A stretch of DNA of 20,970 nucleotides. Source: JAUXFS01 sp050329575 (GTDB taxonomy: Bacteria; Pseudomonadota; Alphaproteobacteria; Rhodospirillales; Defluviicoccaceae). The position numbers were made by a program, and so were the translations under genes. The DNA is taken from positions 1-20,970 of the forward strand of contig JBHJOP010000022.1 in assembly GCA_050329575.1 (NCBI GenBank), read 5' to 3'. This document shows positions 20,852 through 20,970 of the stretch, piece by piece (position 1 is the first letter of the stretch; every line of letters starts with the position of its first letter). Below the pieces are notes generated by a model. The model was not told where the DNA came from and ran no database searches. It saw nothing but the letters and a program-made list of their open reading frames with translations.

Positions 20852-20970
20852 AAGGCTTATCCCTTTGCTTCCGGCATGATCAACATCTTGTAGGTGACGG
20901 GGTTGGTTCGGGTGCCGATGCCGAGGAGGGAGCGGAAGGCGGCATGGCGGGTTCGGCGGCGGTTGAAGCG
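20852..20970 (-). mobile_element. Second IS1595-like element, end only, cut by window edge
   Basis: AAGGCTTATC at 20852-20861 repeats the first ten bases of the other element's inverted end. In both, the transposase stop lies five bases inside the end. The orientation is also the same. The sequence diverges after ten bases, so it is a relative and not another copy. Confidence 0.65.
20857..20970 (-). CDS. IS1595-family transposase, C-terminal 37 residues, partial
   Basis: The frame is open to the window edge and ends in TAA (complement of 20857-20859). The residues RFNRRRTRHAAFRSLLGIGT then NPVTYKMLIMPEAKG match the family end pattern: RFNRR, a short helix with LLG, then PVTYK. The first element's lost tail has the parallel RYNRRFYRHVSFETILGL and APVSYW. 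Nothing can be said about the active site, which lies beyond the edge. Confidence 0.65.
   Translation of the reverse strand, partial: RFNRRRTRHAAFRSLLGIGTRTNPVTYKMLIMPEAKG

Noticed and set aside
11294..20970. Genomic island integrated at tRNA-Glu
   Set aside because: No copy of the tRNA 3' end, integrase gene or att-like repeat is found to the right, and much of the stretch is ordinary metabolism.
1..20970. CRISPR array, phage genes or a defence system
   Set aside because: No regularly spaced repeats, no cas, phage structural or restriction genes are recognisable; the only such candidates are the Hic and Hig toxin-antitoxin genes.

Overview
The window is very GC-rich DNA that reads as an alphaproteobacterium, most likely a Rhodospirillales-type lineage. 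This is inferred from protein types and gene order: an RpoH sigma-32 gene beside rluD and a small DUF6476-like membrane gene, DUF1244 behind purD, and tadA beside an rluB-like gene and rsmD. No 16S sequence is present, so the assignment stays at class or order level.

Bases 1-11256 look like ordinary conserved chromosome. A pmbA/tldE gene is cut by the left edge. xseA (minus) diverges from purD and a DUF1244 gene (plus). tadA (minus) diverges from a tightly coupled trio: a class I glutamine-amidotransferase-like hydrolase, an RsuA/RluB-type pseudouridine synthase and rsmD. Then come rpoH and rluD (minus), a divergent pair of a DUF6476-like membrane protein and a stand-alone JAMM peptidase, and a DUF4921 protein related to galactose-1-phosphate uridylyltransferases. 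A complete tRNA-Glu(CTC) with encoded CCA closes this part.

Bases 11370-14338 are accessory in character. They hold a structured intergenic segment that may be a small RNA, a 13-bp tandem repeat, and a HicB-type antitoxin whose HicA partner lies 350 bp away. A vestigial HicA-like start sits directly at the end of hicB. Two tandem, equal-length paralogous SAM methyltransferases follow on the minus strand.

Bases 14423-18460 form an acyl-CoA metabolism cluster on the plus strand: an acyl-CoA dehydrogenase, a family III CoA-transferase, a YdcF/DUF218 protein overlapping it by 4 bp, and a second family III CoA-transferase.

Bases 18461-20970 are a decayed, mobile-element-rich end. They contain a strong intrinsic terminator that may close a small RNA, a 70-base nested inverted repeat, a fragment of a LysR regulator, and a HigA antitoxin whose last residues come from an inserted IS1595-like element. 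That element has 24-bp inverted ends and a transposase with an in-frame TGA. The end of a second, related element begins 54 bp further on and runs off the right edge.

I do not see a clear new multi-gene system. The most promising unexplained items are the two intergenic structured elements sharing a CCAAAACTT-hairpin layout, the split hicBA locus, the methyltransferase pair, and the HigA-IS junction.
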